A stretch of 64,000 bases of DNA from Naumovozyma dairenensis CBS 421 (taxonomy: Eukaryota; Ascomycota; Saccharomycetes; Saccharomycetales; Saccharomycetaceae), in NCBI RefSeq assembly GCF_000227115.2, contig NC_016479.1, positions 434,001 to 498,000 on the forward strand, read 5' to 3'. The translations under genes were made by a program, and so were the position numbers. Numbering within the stretch: the stretch's first letter is position 1; each line of letters starts with the position of its first letter. This document shows positions 10,509-19,351 of this stretch, piece after piece. A model generated the notes under the pieces. That model searched no databases. It was given only the letters and a program-made list of their open reading frames with translations, and was not told the DNA's origin.

Positions 10509-10979
10509 AACTTACATTTGATATAAAAATTAATAGCTTGTCATTTTGATATCTAGGACAATGTGCCAATCAAAACTGTGACTGATAGTGTGCACTACTT
10601 ATACCCCTGTCGTATGAAGAAGTTAGATATATTAATTTTTCATTGACAGACACTACGAAGAATGATTTGTGGCGCACTTTCCACCCAGACCTCAAACAGG
10701 CCCGTTTGTGGAAATTTGTAAATATAAACACTTTAACGAAACAACAAAACAAGAAATTTTCCAGCAAAGACCAGATCAATTACTTAGTTACTACTTTTCA
10801 TACATGGGTTGAGGACTTATTGGGTAATAAATCAAAGGAGACGAGGACTTGTTAATACGTTTATTGTACAGCTGGTCCATAGTTGTTACTTACTTTTTGC
10901 TAAGAAAAATAATAATTCTCGAAAATTTTAATAACAGTTTCGAATTGCTTAGTATTAATCTAAAGACCACAAATATATT
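10509..10979 (+). other. CMR1-CLB3 spacer with an unexplained open frame
   Basis: This spacer is the CLB3 promoter. A frame open from 10589 to the stop at 10855 reads in protein-like fashion (for example LWRTFHPDLKQARLWKFVN and INYLVTTFHTWVEDLL) but has no ATG of its own. An ATG at 10614 starts a neighbouring frame (MKKLDILIFH) that stops at once. One extra T in the T run near 10636-10640 would join the two into about 80 residues. I do not recognise the product, and S. cerevisiae has no gene here to my knowledge. It could be a real small gene with a sequencing error, a relic or chance. Confidence 0.3.
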
Positions 10980-12221
10980 ATGCATCAATTTTCCCGATCT
11001 TTAAGCTCTATAGCTTATAATAATCCCGTTGATATTGAAAATATTCCTCCAGAATCAAAAAATTATATCAAATCAAATGTCAATCAGAACAATGCCAATA
11101 ATGGCCCTACTACTAGATCATCAAATGGCCACAGAGTCGCACTAAGTGATGTAACTTCGCAGGTAAACAATAAAGGTTTAAGCAATACTTCAAGTTTAAC
11201 GAAAATTAGCTCAACAGGAGATACAAAAGATTCTCATCTTCAAACTATCAAAACGTCGTCTGAGGATAGTGAAAAACAAGAAACAACTTCTCGAGTCAAA
11301 TCAAATGGGAAACTTATCGACCCATTGCAAATACCGTACGATGTCCATATTCAAAAAATTCTTGATCTCGCCCATTCCAAATTTTATAGGAATTTGCCCG
11401 ATCCATGTGATGAAGATACATATGATGTAGTAATGGTAGCTGAGTTAACTAATGATATATTTCCATATTTGAATACTTTAGAAAATAAATTCAAACCAGA
11501 TTCCAATTATATGGCGTACCAACCTGAAATAGAATGGGAACACAGAAGAACGATAATAGGTTGGTTAGTTCAATTCCATTCGAAATGTCGTCTCCTGCCG
11601 GAAACTTTATATTTAACTATTAATATAATGGATAGATTTCTGTCAAAACAAACTATATCCATTAGTAAATTTCAACTAATTGCAGCTGCATCATTATTTA
11701 TTGCTGCCAAATACGAAGAAATAAATTGGCCGTCGTTGAAAGATATTGTCTATATGTTAAATAATGCCTATACGAAACAAGAAGTTTTGGCGGCTGAAAG
11801 AATTATATTAGGCGAGTTAGGATTTGAAATTGGCTGGCCTGGCCCCATGTCGTTTCTAAGAAGAATTAGTAAAGCAGACAACTACGAATATGAAATAAGG
11901 ACCTTATCCAAATATTTTTTGGAATCGACATTGATGGAACCAACTCTAGTCTCAGCACTACCGAGTTGGTTAGCTGCAGGTGCGTATTTATTGAGCCAAA
12001 TTATATTAGGTTATGAAGATTGGTCTTTAGCCCATATTTATTATTCCGGATACACACAGGATCAAATTCTTCCATTGGCAAGACTAATCCTTGAAAATTG
12101 TAGGGATCCAGGTACTCATCATAGAGAGATTTGGGAGAAATATTCGAGTCGACAACAGCATTGTTCTGCCCAATTGGTTTCGAAGTGGATATCAGAGGCC
12201 GAAAGAAGAGTGGACGAATGA
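10980..12221 (+). CDS. CLB3: B-type cyclin
   Basis: B-type cyclin that activates Cdc28 (Cdk1) for late S phase, spindle assembly and meiosis. The protein has 413 residues (S. cerevisiae Clb3 427). A destruction box, RVALSDVT, is at residues 52-59, marking it for APC/C-dependent degradation. The N-terminal cyclin box carries the MRAIL-like helix as RRTIIGWLVQFHSKCRLLPETLYLTINIMDRFL, then LIAAASLFIAAKYEEINWPS. The C-terminal cyclin fold begins around GWPGPMSFLRRISKAD. Position between CMR1 and MSH5 matches CLB3 (YDL155W) rather than its WGD partner CLB4. The ATG at 10980 is the first Met of the frame. Confidence 0.93.
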   Translation: MHQFSRSLSSIAYNNPVDIENIPPESKNYIKSNVNQNNANNGPTTRSSNGHRVALSDVTSQVNNKGLSNTSSLTKISSTGDTKDSHLQTIKTSSEDSEKQETTSRVKSNGKLIDPLQIPYDVHIQKILDLAHSKFYRNLPDPCDEDTYDVVMVAELTNDIFPYLNTLENKFKPDSNYMAYQPEIEWEHRRTIIGWLVQFHSKCRLLPETLYLTINIMDRFLSKQTISISKFQLIAAASLFIAAKYEEINWPSLKDIVYMLNNAYTKQEVLAAERIILGELGFEIGWPGPMSFLRRISKADNYEYEIRTLSKYFLESTLMEPTLVSALPSWLAAGAYLLSQIILGYEDWSLAHIYYSGYTQDQILPLARLILENCRDPGTHHREIWEKYSSRQQHCSAQLVSKWISEAERRVDE

Positions 12222-12416
12222 AGATTTTTTATTCAATAGAAAAGACCCACTAAGAAACACACCCATCCATATAGCATGACATTTTTAAAACATATACATC
12301 TCTCGTTGATATAATCAACACATTCTTTTAATCATCATTGTATTTTTTTACTGAAGTATCTATCGTTACCGTAAAGGAAAATCTCGGACTTCGAATCTTT
12401 TCAACATATAAAACAC

Positions 12417-12426
12417 TGGGCGGCTA
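12417..12426 (-). promoter_or_regulatory. URS1 (Ume6-type) element upstream of MSH5
   Basis: On the minus strand the site reads TAGCCGCCCA; the TAGCCGCC core of URS1 is exact. It lies about 120 bp upstream of the MSH5 ATG (distance includes a 20-N gap), the usual place for early meiotic genes. Ume6 represses such genes in mitosis and, with Ime1, activates them in meiosis. Confidence 0.7.
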
Positions 12427-12443
12427 TAAAATAAATAACACAG

Positions 12444-12463
12444 NNNNNNNNNNNNNNNNNNNN
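12444..12463. other. Assembly gap (20 N) with a matching 9-base flank
   Basis: Twenty N in the MSH5 5' flank. The bases on both sides are the same nonamer, ATAACACAG (12435-12443 and 12464-12472), so the two contigs probably overlap and no sequence may be missing. Confidence 0.8.
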
Positions 12464-12544
12464 ATAACACAGATAAACAACATAATAATTCCTAATCTGC
12501 TAGTCTAAGAACAGCAAAAAAACATACCAAGCATCACTTCAGTC

Positions 12545-15172
12545 ATGTCTGTAGAGAATACACCGGATCAAGATGTCTCAATTAATTATTCGTTTGATTA
12601 TAATGATGAAGTTGTCCTTTGCATTGATGTAAGAAAAAATCACTTAGGCTGTTCAGTGTTAAATTGCCACACGAAAACTTTAAAGATATTAAATCAAGAT
12701 TACCTATTACAATTACCTCAAACAATGGCTGAAACTGCTCCGTTCATTGAAGATTTCACCATTCTGAATGAAGCCTATCTAATTTCGAAGTCTCTTATTT
12801 TGGAAAATTCTCCAACATTATGTTTATTATCTACCAGGTTGGAGGAATCCCTTCACAATGCAATAGAAAATATTTGCAAGGAAATTCATTGTAGAATTGA
12901 ATTACAAGGGGCTGAAACCTTTAAGAAATCAAAAGAATTAGATTTATTAGAATTCCAAAGTTGTAAAAGTGCTACGTTTAGAGAAGAACTAATTAAAGAT
13001 GATTTACAATCTGTGGGAACGACTAATGCAACTGTCAATTGTATTATCAATAATTATAACAAACATGCTGAATTGGATGATATATCCACTAACACATCCA
13101 GCAATATGATTATTGGACGAACTGAAAATCCAAATAGTTTCATTATAAATATCGAGCACATGGATTTAGCAAATCGTGTATTTCTTGACGATGATTCAAT
13201 TGCCGCTTTACAAATCTTCCCCTCAATTAAGAAAACAGGACACGATAAAATGCAAAAGGGGGCATGCTTTAGTATATTAGAGTTACTAGATCATACTTCC
13301 TCATCTCTTGCCACCAAACTTTTGAAATCATGGTTAGCAAGTCCACTAAGTTCCAAAGTACTCATCGAAGGACGACTAAAAGTCGTCGAAATTCTACTAG
13401 AAAAAAATAATAACATTGTATATGAAGATCTTCGAGAACAACTTAAGGGATTGCCTGATTTATTTCGAATTCTCAATGCAATACGTAATGGGAAAACAAC
13501 CTTAAGCACTTGGTTGTCATTGTTAAGTTTTCTCCGGAAAGCAATTGATATATTCTACTTGGTGAAATTATTGAAATATGATAAAGATTCAATGAATATA
13601 TTTGAGCAAATTAGCCAAAGAATCGACCCAGCTGAAATGGAACTTCTGTTAAGAAAAATTGAAACTACGATTGATATTCGAACTTCAAAAGAAACTAAAA
13701 CAGTTACAATATTTGATGGAGTTAATGAAGCCCTAGATGAATGCAGACATGTTTATAACGAACTTGAAATTATTTTGACGGATGTTGCAAAATGTGCAGA
13801 ACAATCTCTTCTGCAACTCCTTCGTGAAAGAAGCAATATTGCTACGCTGTTAGGTACCACGGTAAATGCTGTGTATATTCCACAACTTGGTTACTTAGTA
13901 ACGTTGTCATCTTCCTTGGAAGAAGTCACATCAATTGCAGCCAGCTTGAAATGGGAAGAAATGTTTCGTACCACAACCAATATATACTTCAAGAATGAAG
14001 ATGTTATTCAGATGGATGAAAAATATGGAGACATATATGGTGCAATTATCGATTTAGAGGTGGAAATACTTCAAGGTTCACAAGAAAATGTCCTTGCTAT
14101 ACAGTCTAGTCTCACCGAATATTGTAACTTGCTCGCGCAATTAGAAGTTCTAATGTCATTTGCTTACGTTTCTCAACTTCAAAACTATTGTAGACCACAA
14201 CTATATGAAGATAATTCTATCTTAGATGTAAGAAATGGTAGGCACCCATTATACGAGACCTTGGTGGAGACTTACATCGGTAATGATATATACTTAGATG
14301 GTGGAAATTTTGATGACGAAAATTGGTTTCAGACAAATAAAAAAAGAATAGTTGTCCTTACTGGGGCAAATGCATCCGGTAAAACGGTCTTTCTTACTCA
14401 AAATGGCTTGATCGTATATTTAGCCCATATAGGCTGTTTTGTACCAGCAGATAGTGCCAAAATTGGACTAATTGACAAAATTCTGACACGGATACGTACT
14501 CGAGATACAATTTCGAGACAGGAAAGTACATTCCAGCGAGATTCTTTTCAAATGGCCAAATGTCTCTCATTAGCCACTGAAAGAAGCCTCATTTTAGTTG
14601 ATGAATTTGGAAAAGGAACCGATGTTATTGATGGCCCTTCTCTTTTTGCTGGGATAATCGCATTTCTCTCGAAACTTCGCAGGTGTCCCAGGTTTCTTTC
14701 TTGCACTCATTTCCATGAAATATTTAGAGATACCATCTTACCAACTACTATGCCAGGAGTGAAACATTATGCGACAGAGGTTATGTTAGATGGGAAAGTA
14801 CCTGATGATTCCTTGCATCTAGCATCCGAAAAAGATCTTGAAGATGCGGGGATAATGTTTTTATATCGAATCAAGGAAGGTATTGCCAAACAGTCTTTTG
14901 GTGTATATTGTGCAAAAGTTTGTGGTATAAAAACTGAGATAGTAAGAAGAGCGCAAGAACTATCAGCTCTTATGGACAAAGGTTACAGTATTGTAGATCA
15001 TTGCAGCGCCTTATCAGAGAAGGAAATAAAATCCTTCTATGAAAACCAAGAAATCCTCAAAAAATTTTTAAGTTGGGATGTAGATCTAGAAACAAATACC
15101 ACGGAACTTCAATTGTTGGAAAAACTAAAAACAATATTAGGATCAAGTAAACAACAACTACTTGATAAATAA
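12545..15172 (+). CDS. MSH5: Meiotic MutS homolog
   Basis: Subunit of the Msh4-Msh5 (MutSgamma) clamp that stabilises recombination intermediates and promotes interfering crossovers; it does not act in mismatch repair. The protein has 875 residues (S. cerevisiae 901). The MutS core begins near residue 230 (GACFSILELLDHTSSSLATKLLKSWLASPL). The ATPase domain has Walker A TGANASGKT (about 606-614), the signature STFQRDSFQMAKCLSLATERSLILVDEFGKGTD with Walker B near 685-690, and CTHFHEIF. The C-terminal helix-turn-helix region ends in KFLSWDVDLETNTTEL. There is no N-terminal mismatch-recognition Phe-X-Glu domain, as expected for Msh5. A URS1 site upstream suggests meiotic control. It converges with SAS10. 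Confidence 0.96.
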   Translation: MSVENTPDQDVSINYSFDYNDEVVLCIDVRKNHLGCSVLNCHTKTLKILNQDYLLQLPQTMAETAPFIEDFTILNEAYLISKSLILENSPTLCLLSTRLEESLHNAIENICKEIHCRIELQGAETFKKSKELDLLEFQSCKSATFREELIKDDLQSVGTTNATVNCIINNYNKHAELDDISTNTSSNMIIGRTENPNSFIINIEHMDLANRVFLDDDSIAALQIFPSIKKTGHDKMQKGACFSILELLDHTSSSLATKLLKSWLASPLSSKVLIEGRLKVVEILLEKNNNIVYEDLREQLKGLPDLFRILNAIRNGKTTLSTWLSLLSFLRKAIDIFYLVKLLKYDKDSMNIFEQISQRIDPAEMELLLRKIETTIDIRTSKETKTVTIFDGVNEALDECRHVYNELEIILTDVAKCAEQSLLQLLRERSNIATLLGTTVNAVYIPQLGYLVTLSSSLEEVTSIAASLKWEEMFRTTTNIYFKNEDVIQMDEKYGDIYGAIIDLEVEILQGSQENVLAIQSSLTEYCNLLAQLEVLMSFAYVSQLQNYCRPQLYEDNSILDVRNGRHPLYETLVETYIGNDIYLDGGNFDDENWFQTNKKRIVVLTGANASGKTVFLTQNGLIVYLAHIGCFVPADSAKIGLIDKILTRIRTRDTISRQESTFQRDSFQMAKCLSLATERSLILVDEFGKGTDVIDGPSLFAGIIAFLSKLRRCPRFLSCTHFHEIFRDTILPTTMPGVKHYATEVMLDGKVPDDSLHLASEKDLEDAGIMFLYRIKEGIAKQSFGVYCAKVCGIKTEIVRRAQELSALMDKGYSIVDHCSALSEKEIKSFYENQEILKKFLSWDVDLETNTTELQLLEKLKTILGSSKQQLLDK

Positions 15173-15289
15173 TGAATATTTTCTTCTTCTACGTAGCTTA
15201 GGGTCATGCACAGACATATATTTATCGATATATATCATCTATATAATTAGTTTACATACAAATGTGTGGGGTATTTGATCAATCGTACA

Positions 15290-17176
15290 TCAGTTTTTAA
15301 ATTTGACAGACCTGGTCAAATTCTTCTTAATACCTGTCTTTTCACCTTCATAAACGCCTGATTGACCACCAGAATAAACAGCACGTACAGATTTGAGCTT
15401 CTTTTGAGCCTTTTCGAACTTCTTTCTCTTCTTGACACGTGAATTTCTGTTGTCCTTCTTTCTCTTTGGTGTCAAACCCTTGTTCTTTAATATTTGATAA
15501 TTGATAGCACGTTTTCCATCGTCACCAATTTCTTCAGCTAACTCGGATAATTTACCTTCTCGAGCGGCTATCACTGCCTTCTTATGTGCTTGTGTACGAG
15601 CATTCTTCTTATTTTGTCTGCCAAGTTGAATTTGTTTATAGTAATCGTTTTCTGTATTTTGATTTAGCGTCTTTGCTGCTTCCTCTTCAGCTGAATCAAT
15701 ATCTCTATTATCCAGTGGTACTGCATTGGCATCACTTATCCCACGCTTACGAGCTTCTTCCACCAAACGTTGTTGTCTTTCAAAGAATCTTTCTTTATAT
15801 GGAATATCATCATCACCTTTGAATTTATCAACCTTCTTGTTTCCTTGTTGGTCAATTTTAGATGTGTAGAAACGTAAGGTTCTCCTACGTGCTTTCTTTT
15901 CTTGTGCATCGACATCAACCATTTCTGATTCTTGGTAGTCATCAGCTTCTTCTTCTTGTGTTCTACCATTTTGTGATGATTTCCTCGACAGACGAGATTG
16001 TGCTACATATTCTTCGAAATCATCAAGATCGGCATCACGATCACCATCTTCTTCTTCTTCCTCGCCTTCTTCAGCTTCGCTTGATATCTTATCGTCATCT
16101 ACTTCTCCGTTATTTGGAAGAGTCTTCACATTTGCTAACATATCTTCGTCCATCTCTTCCAGTTCAGTTGCCTCGAGAGGAATATCTTCTGTTTGTTCTT
16201 GATCTTCCATAGCAGTGTTATTTGCATTGAATTCTTCAGGAAGTTCCTTTGCTTGTCTCCACACTTCTTTTGATGTTAAGATTGATTCCATTACAGGATG
16301 ATCCTTCATTGTGAAGAAATCATCATTGTTTTTAAGTTCATGTAATAAGATCCCAAAATAGGAAGAGATTGTACCAAGATAAGTACATAGTGCCATAATT
16401 TTAAGTTTAGTTGTTTCAGATTCTTCTTTAGTTTTCAAATCTACTAAAACATCCGACAAGCTCGCTAATTCCTTGGATAAGGGAAGGTATTCAGGAAACA
16501 TTGTTTTCAAATATTCTCTCTTAGAATCTTCATCCATCTTCATGATATCTTTTATGGAGGCAGAGGTTTCAGTTTGTTTAGTTGTATTTTGGAATTCCTT
16601 TACGTCAAATTCTTTAGCACTTTTAACCCATTCTTCTTCTACTTCATCATCCATATAATCATTCATATTCAATTCCTGTAAATGTTTCTTTTGTTGACGC
16701 AAAGCTTCCTTTTCAATTTCTTTGGCGGTTTCTTCGTCATCAAGATCATCGGCACCATAATATTCACCTTTATTAGAACCCCAAGCGTTTTCATTATCTA
16801 GCATTCCACCTTCAGCTTCCTCATCAACACGTTGGTCCGCATCTAGGCTTCTACCAAATACTTTCCTATAAGCTTCAGCACCATCCAATCCTTCTTCTTC
16901 TTCTTCGTCGTCGTCTTGTTCTGCTTGTTCTTCTTCGAGCTCCTCAGAACCTGATTCCTCATCAGTCATCCCTAAAACCTCTTCTTCCTCTTCATCTTCA
17001 AGGAAGTCATCATCATCATTTCTTTGATTACTCAATGTGGATTGTTCCAATAGTAATTTTTCCTTTTTAGAGGCAAATTCATCTACCTCATTTAATCCAT
17101 ACGGATCAACAGTATCAGGGTCAGATCCTTTAGAACTGCCCTTTCTATTATTGTTATTATTATTTCTTCTCACCAT
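15290..17176 (-). CDS. SAS10: SSU processome component
   Basis: Nucleolar U3 snoRNP/SSU processome protein (Utp3) needed for 18S rRNA maturation; overexpression disrupts silencing in S. cerevisiae. From ATG 17176 it has 628 residues (family about 610). A GTG one codon upstream is not a start. After MVRRNNNNNNRK comes the conserved DPYGLNEVDEFASKKEKLLLEQST, then long acidic Asp/Glu tracts and GMLDNENAWGSNKGEYYGADDLDDEE. The Sas10/Utp3/C1D domain spans roughly residues 215-320. The highly basic C-terminal Sas10 domain runs from RRRTLRFYTSKIDQQ to KSVRAVYSGGQSGVYEGEKTGIKKNLTRSVKFKN. It diverges from RPC53 across a short spacer with a 20-N gap. Confidence 0.96.
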   Translation of the reverse strand: MVRRNNNNNNRKGSSKGSDPDTVDPYGLNEVDEFASKKEKLLLEQSTLSNQRNDDDDFLEDEEEEEVLGMTDEESGSEELEEEQAEQDDDEEEEEGLDGAEAYRKVFGRSLDADQRVDEEAEGGMLDNENAWGSNKGEYYGADDLDDEETAKEIEKEALRQQKKHLQELNMNDYMDDEVEEEWVKSAKEFDVKEFQNTTKQTETSASIKDIMKMDEDSKREYLKTMFPEYLPLSKELASLSDVLVDLKTKEESETTKLKIMALCTYLGTISSYFGILLHELKNNDDFFTMKDHPVMESILTSKEVWRQAKELPEEFNANNTAMEDQEQTEDIPLEATELEEMDEDMLANVKTLPNNGEVDDDKISSEAEEGEEEEEDGDRDADLDDFEEYVAQSRLSRKSSQNGRTQEEEADDYQESEMVDVDAQEKKARRRTLRFYTSKIDQQGNKKVDKFKGDDDIPYKERFFERQQRLVEEARKRGISDANAVPLDNRDIDSAEEEAAKTLNQNTENDYYKQIQLGRQNKKNARTQAHKKAVIAAREGKLSELAEEIGDDGKRAINYQILKNKGLTPKRKKDNRNSRVKKRKKFEKAQKKLKSVRAVYSGGQSGVYEGEKTGIKKNLTRSVKFKN

Positions 17177-17275
17177 CACAGCTAATGCACTTGTGCTTTT
17201 TTTGCCTAAGGGATATAAACTAGAAAAGTGTCACTGATCTTTGCTTATTTCTCTTTTTTATTATTAAATAGTTTT

Positions 17276-17295
17276 NNNNNNNNNNNNNNNNNNNN
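17276..17295. other. Assembly gap (20 N)
   Basis: Twenty N in the SAS10/RPC53 divergent promoter. The flanks do not obviously overlap, so a short stretch may be missing. No coding sequence is affected. Confidence 0.9.
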
Positions 17296-17440
17296 CTATT
17301 ATCTACGTAGATTGACGTTACTTGAAATTAAGAGTCGATGCTGTTGATTGAATACTGAGGATACAAGGATACTTGCCTACTTGATTGCAATATTAGGGAT
17401 TGAGTGGAATAACAACAACGCAAAAATAAAATAGCAAAAA

Positions 17441-18694
17441 ATGAGTGGTACTGGACGTTTACCCACTTTGAAGGGTGATCCAGGTAGTAAGAAGCCCAGT
17501 TTAAAATTCAAACCTAAGGCAGTTTCAAGAAGAACTAAAGAAGAAAGAGAAGCTAGTGAACCTAAGTTAAACCTTGGTAATGATGCTGCTAATAAACATG
17601 ATAATAAAAAGAAATTTGGTGCAGGCAGTAAGAGAGCAAATACTGGAGATAATAAGCAAAGACGTATGGCTAAATATTTAAACAATACACATGTTATTTC
17701 TAGTGGTCCCTTAGCTGCAGGTAACTTTATAGGTGGGGATAAAGGTAGTGAAAGAAGAGGTTTCATTAGGATGGAAGGATCCGGGTCTACTTTAGTGCAG
17801 AAGGGTCTTGAAAGCATTGAAAACGACGCTGGCGAATCAGATGATGATGATGGTGATAACGATGTAGGCGATCAAAAATCCAAGACCAGATTTAATATGG
17901 GCAGAGAATATGGGTCTCACACAGTCGTAGAAGAAGAGAAAGAAGAAGGCAATAGTGGGGGAGACAGTGATATTGAAATGGATGAAGACGCCTTACAAGC
18001 TAAGAGAATTGAACAGTTATTTCCTGTTAGGCCTGTTCGTATAAGACATGAAGATATTGAGCAAGTTAAGAAAGAAATACAGGAATCTACAAGTGTTCCA
18101 ACAACCAGAGAATCTACTCCAGCTATAGCGATAAAGGAAGATCCAGATACGACTAGTTTACAACAAACCTTACAACAACGAGAAGCTGCAATTCAATTGA
18201 AATTAAAAGATATGCACTTGGAAAACGAGCTTCACTCGATTGATGCAGAAGAAGTTGCAGAAGAGTTAAAATTACTGACTATTGATTATCAACAAATATT
18301 AAGTAAGATAAAGAGACTAGATAATAAACCTAATAGGTTCATGGTATTCCAATTACCAACCACATTACCGTTATTTGAGGATTTATTGTTACAAAAGCAA
18401 GAGGGTTCCGTGGAAGAGAAGGAGAAAAAGAATAAGAAGGAAAAAGTGGAGAAAGACACGCATGTGCCACAAGAGGAATTGACCGGTAGAGTTGGTTCTG
18501 TCAGAGTTCATAAATCCGGTAAGCTTACAATGAAAATTGGTAATGTAGTAATGGATTTAGGAAGAGGTGCTGAGACCACATTTTTGCAAGATGTTGTTTC
18601 CTTAAATGAAGCCACAGATGAAGAGGGGGCATCTGCGGTAGAGTTATTGGGTAGAATTGATGGTAGAGTTGTAGTTACACCTAGATTTCCATAA
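17441..18694 (+). CDS. RPC53: RNA polymerase III subunit C53
   Basis: RNA polymerase III subunit (RPC4 family) that forms a TFIIF-like dimer with C37 and is needed for termination, reinitiation and TORC1/Maf1-linked regulation. The protein has 417 residues (S. cerevisiae 422). The basic N-terminus is MSGTGRLPTLKGDPGSKKPSLKFKPKAVSRRT, followed by acidic linkers. The C-terminal RPC4 domain includes FQLPTTLPLFEDLL, GRVGSVRVHKSGKLTMKIGNVVMDLGRGAETTFLQDV and the end ELLGRIDGRVVVTPRF. The first ATG of the frame fits the family start. It lies between SAS10 and ATG9, as in S. cerevisiae. Confidence 0.95.
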   Translation: MSGTGRLPTLKGDPGSKKPSLKFKPKAVSRRTKEEREASEPKLNLGNDAANKHDNKKKFGAGSKRANTGDNKQRRMAKYLNNTHVISSGPLAAGNFIGGDKGSERRGFIRMEGSGSTLVQKGLESIENDAGESDDDDGDNDVGDQKSKTRFNMGREYGSHTVVEEEKEEGNSGGDSDIEMDEDALQAKRIEQLFPVRPVRIRHEDIEQVKKEIQESTSVPTTRESTPAIAIKEDPDTTSLQQTLQQREAAIQLKLKDMHLENELHSIDAEEVAEELKLLTIDYQQILSKIKRLDNKPNRFMVFQLPTTLPLFEDLLLQKQEGSVEEKEKKNKKEKVEKDTHVPQEELTGRVGSVRVHKSGKLTMKIGNVVMDLGRGAETTFLQDVVSLNEATDEEGASAVELLGRIDGRVVVTPRFP

Positions 18695-19351
18695 ACTTTT
18701 CTGTAATTCTTTGGCGCAGACCTTTTTTGTTGTCGAAGATGTACTTTCCAACATCAAAAAACTAGAGAATATATAAGAGATTAAATATTAAGAAAAAAAA
18801 TGCATATGTGTCTGTAAAGTACAGAATTCTCTCAAGGATATATATATATTGTTCTGCGGAGACTTATGATTTTACTCTAGTGACTCATGCTGGAAACATG
18901 GGTTGTTCTTTGTGGTCTACCAAGCCACTGACCCCATAGTGTAATAGAAATACACATATTAGAAATAGTATCTGCCCGCTAGACGCTATTCTCTTCAGAC
19001 AAAGAGTTAATAATCAGGTAACTTTGTTTACTTTCAAGTGCTTTTTAGCCGCCCAACTCTTCCAAACGGCAAAGGGAACGTTACCCGGCATTTGCTCTTC
19101 TTTAAAGGGACGGAGTTTTTTTTTGAGAAACAGTGGCGGTTCTTTAAACAAGCTTCTCGTCTGCAGTATAAAACCCTTGGAAGAGTGTCTATATGGATGG
19201 AGAGAATGGTCTTGAACCACCTGGTCTGTATAGGAACAATGAGCATAGAACCAAAGGGGAAAGACGTAAAACCTTCTGTGTTATATATTACATGTCTCAA
19301 TTGAATAACAGGTTATAGCATACCCTAGATTAGCAGGATTTCGTCTGAATA
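18695..19351 (+). promoter_or_regulatory. ATG9 promoter region with URS1-like and Reb1 sites
   Basis: 657 bp between RPC53 and ATG9. TAGCCGCCCA at 19046-19055 has an exact URS1 core (Ume6). TTACCCGG at 19081-19088 is an exact Reb1 core. Both lie 260-310 bp upstream of the ATG9 start. Ume6 and other Sin3/Rpd3-linked factors restrain autophagy genes in S. cerevisiae, so the URS1 site is plausible but untested. Open frames between 19014 and 19304 on both strands look like chance. Confidence 0.5.
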
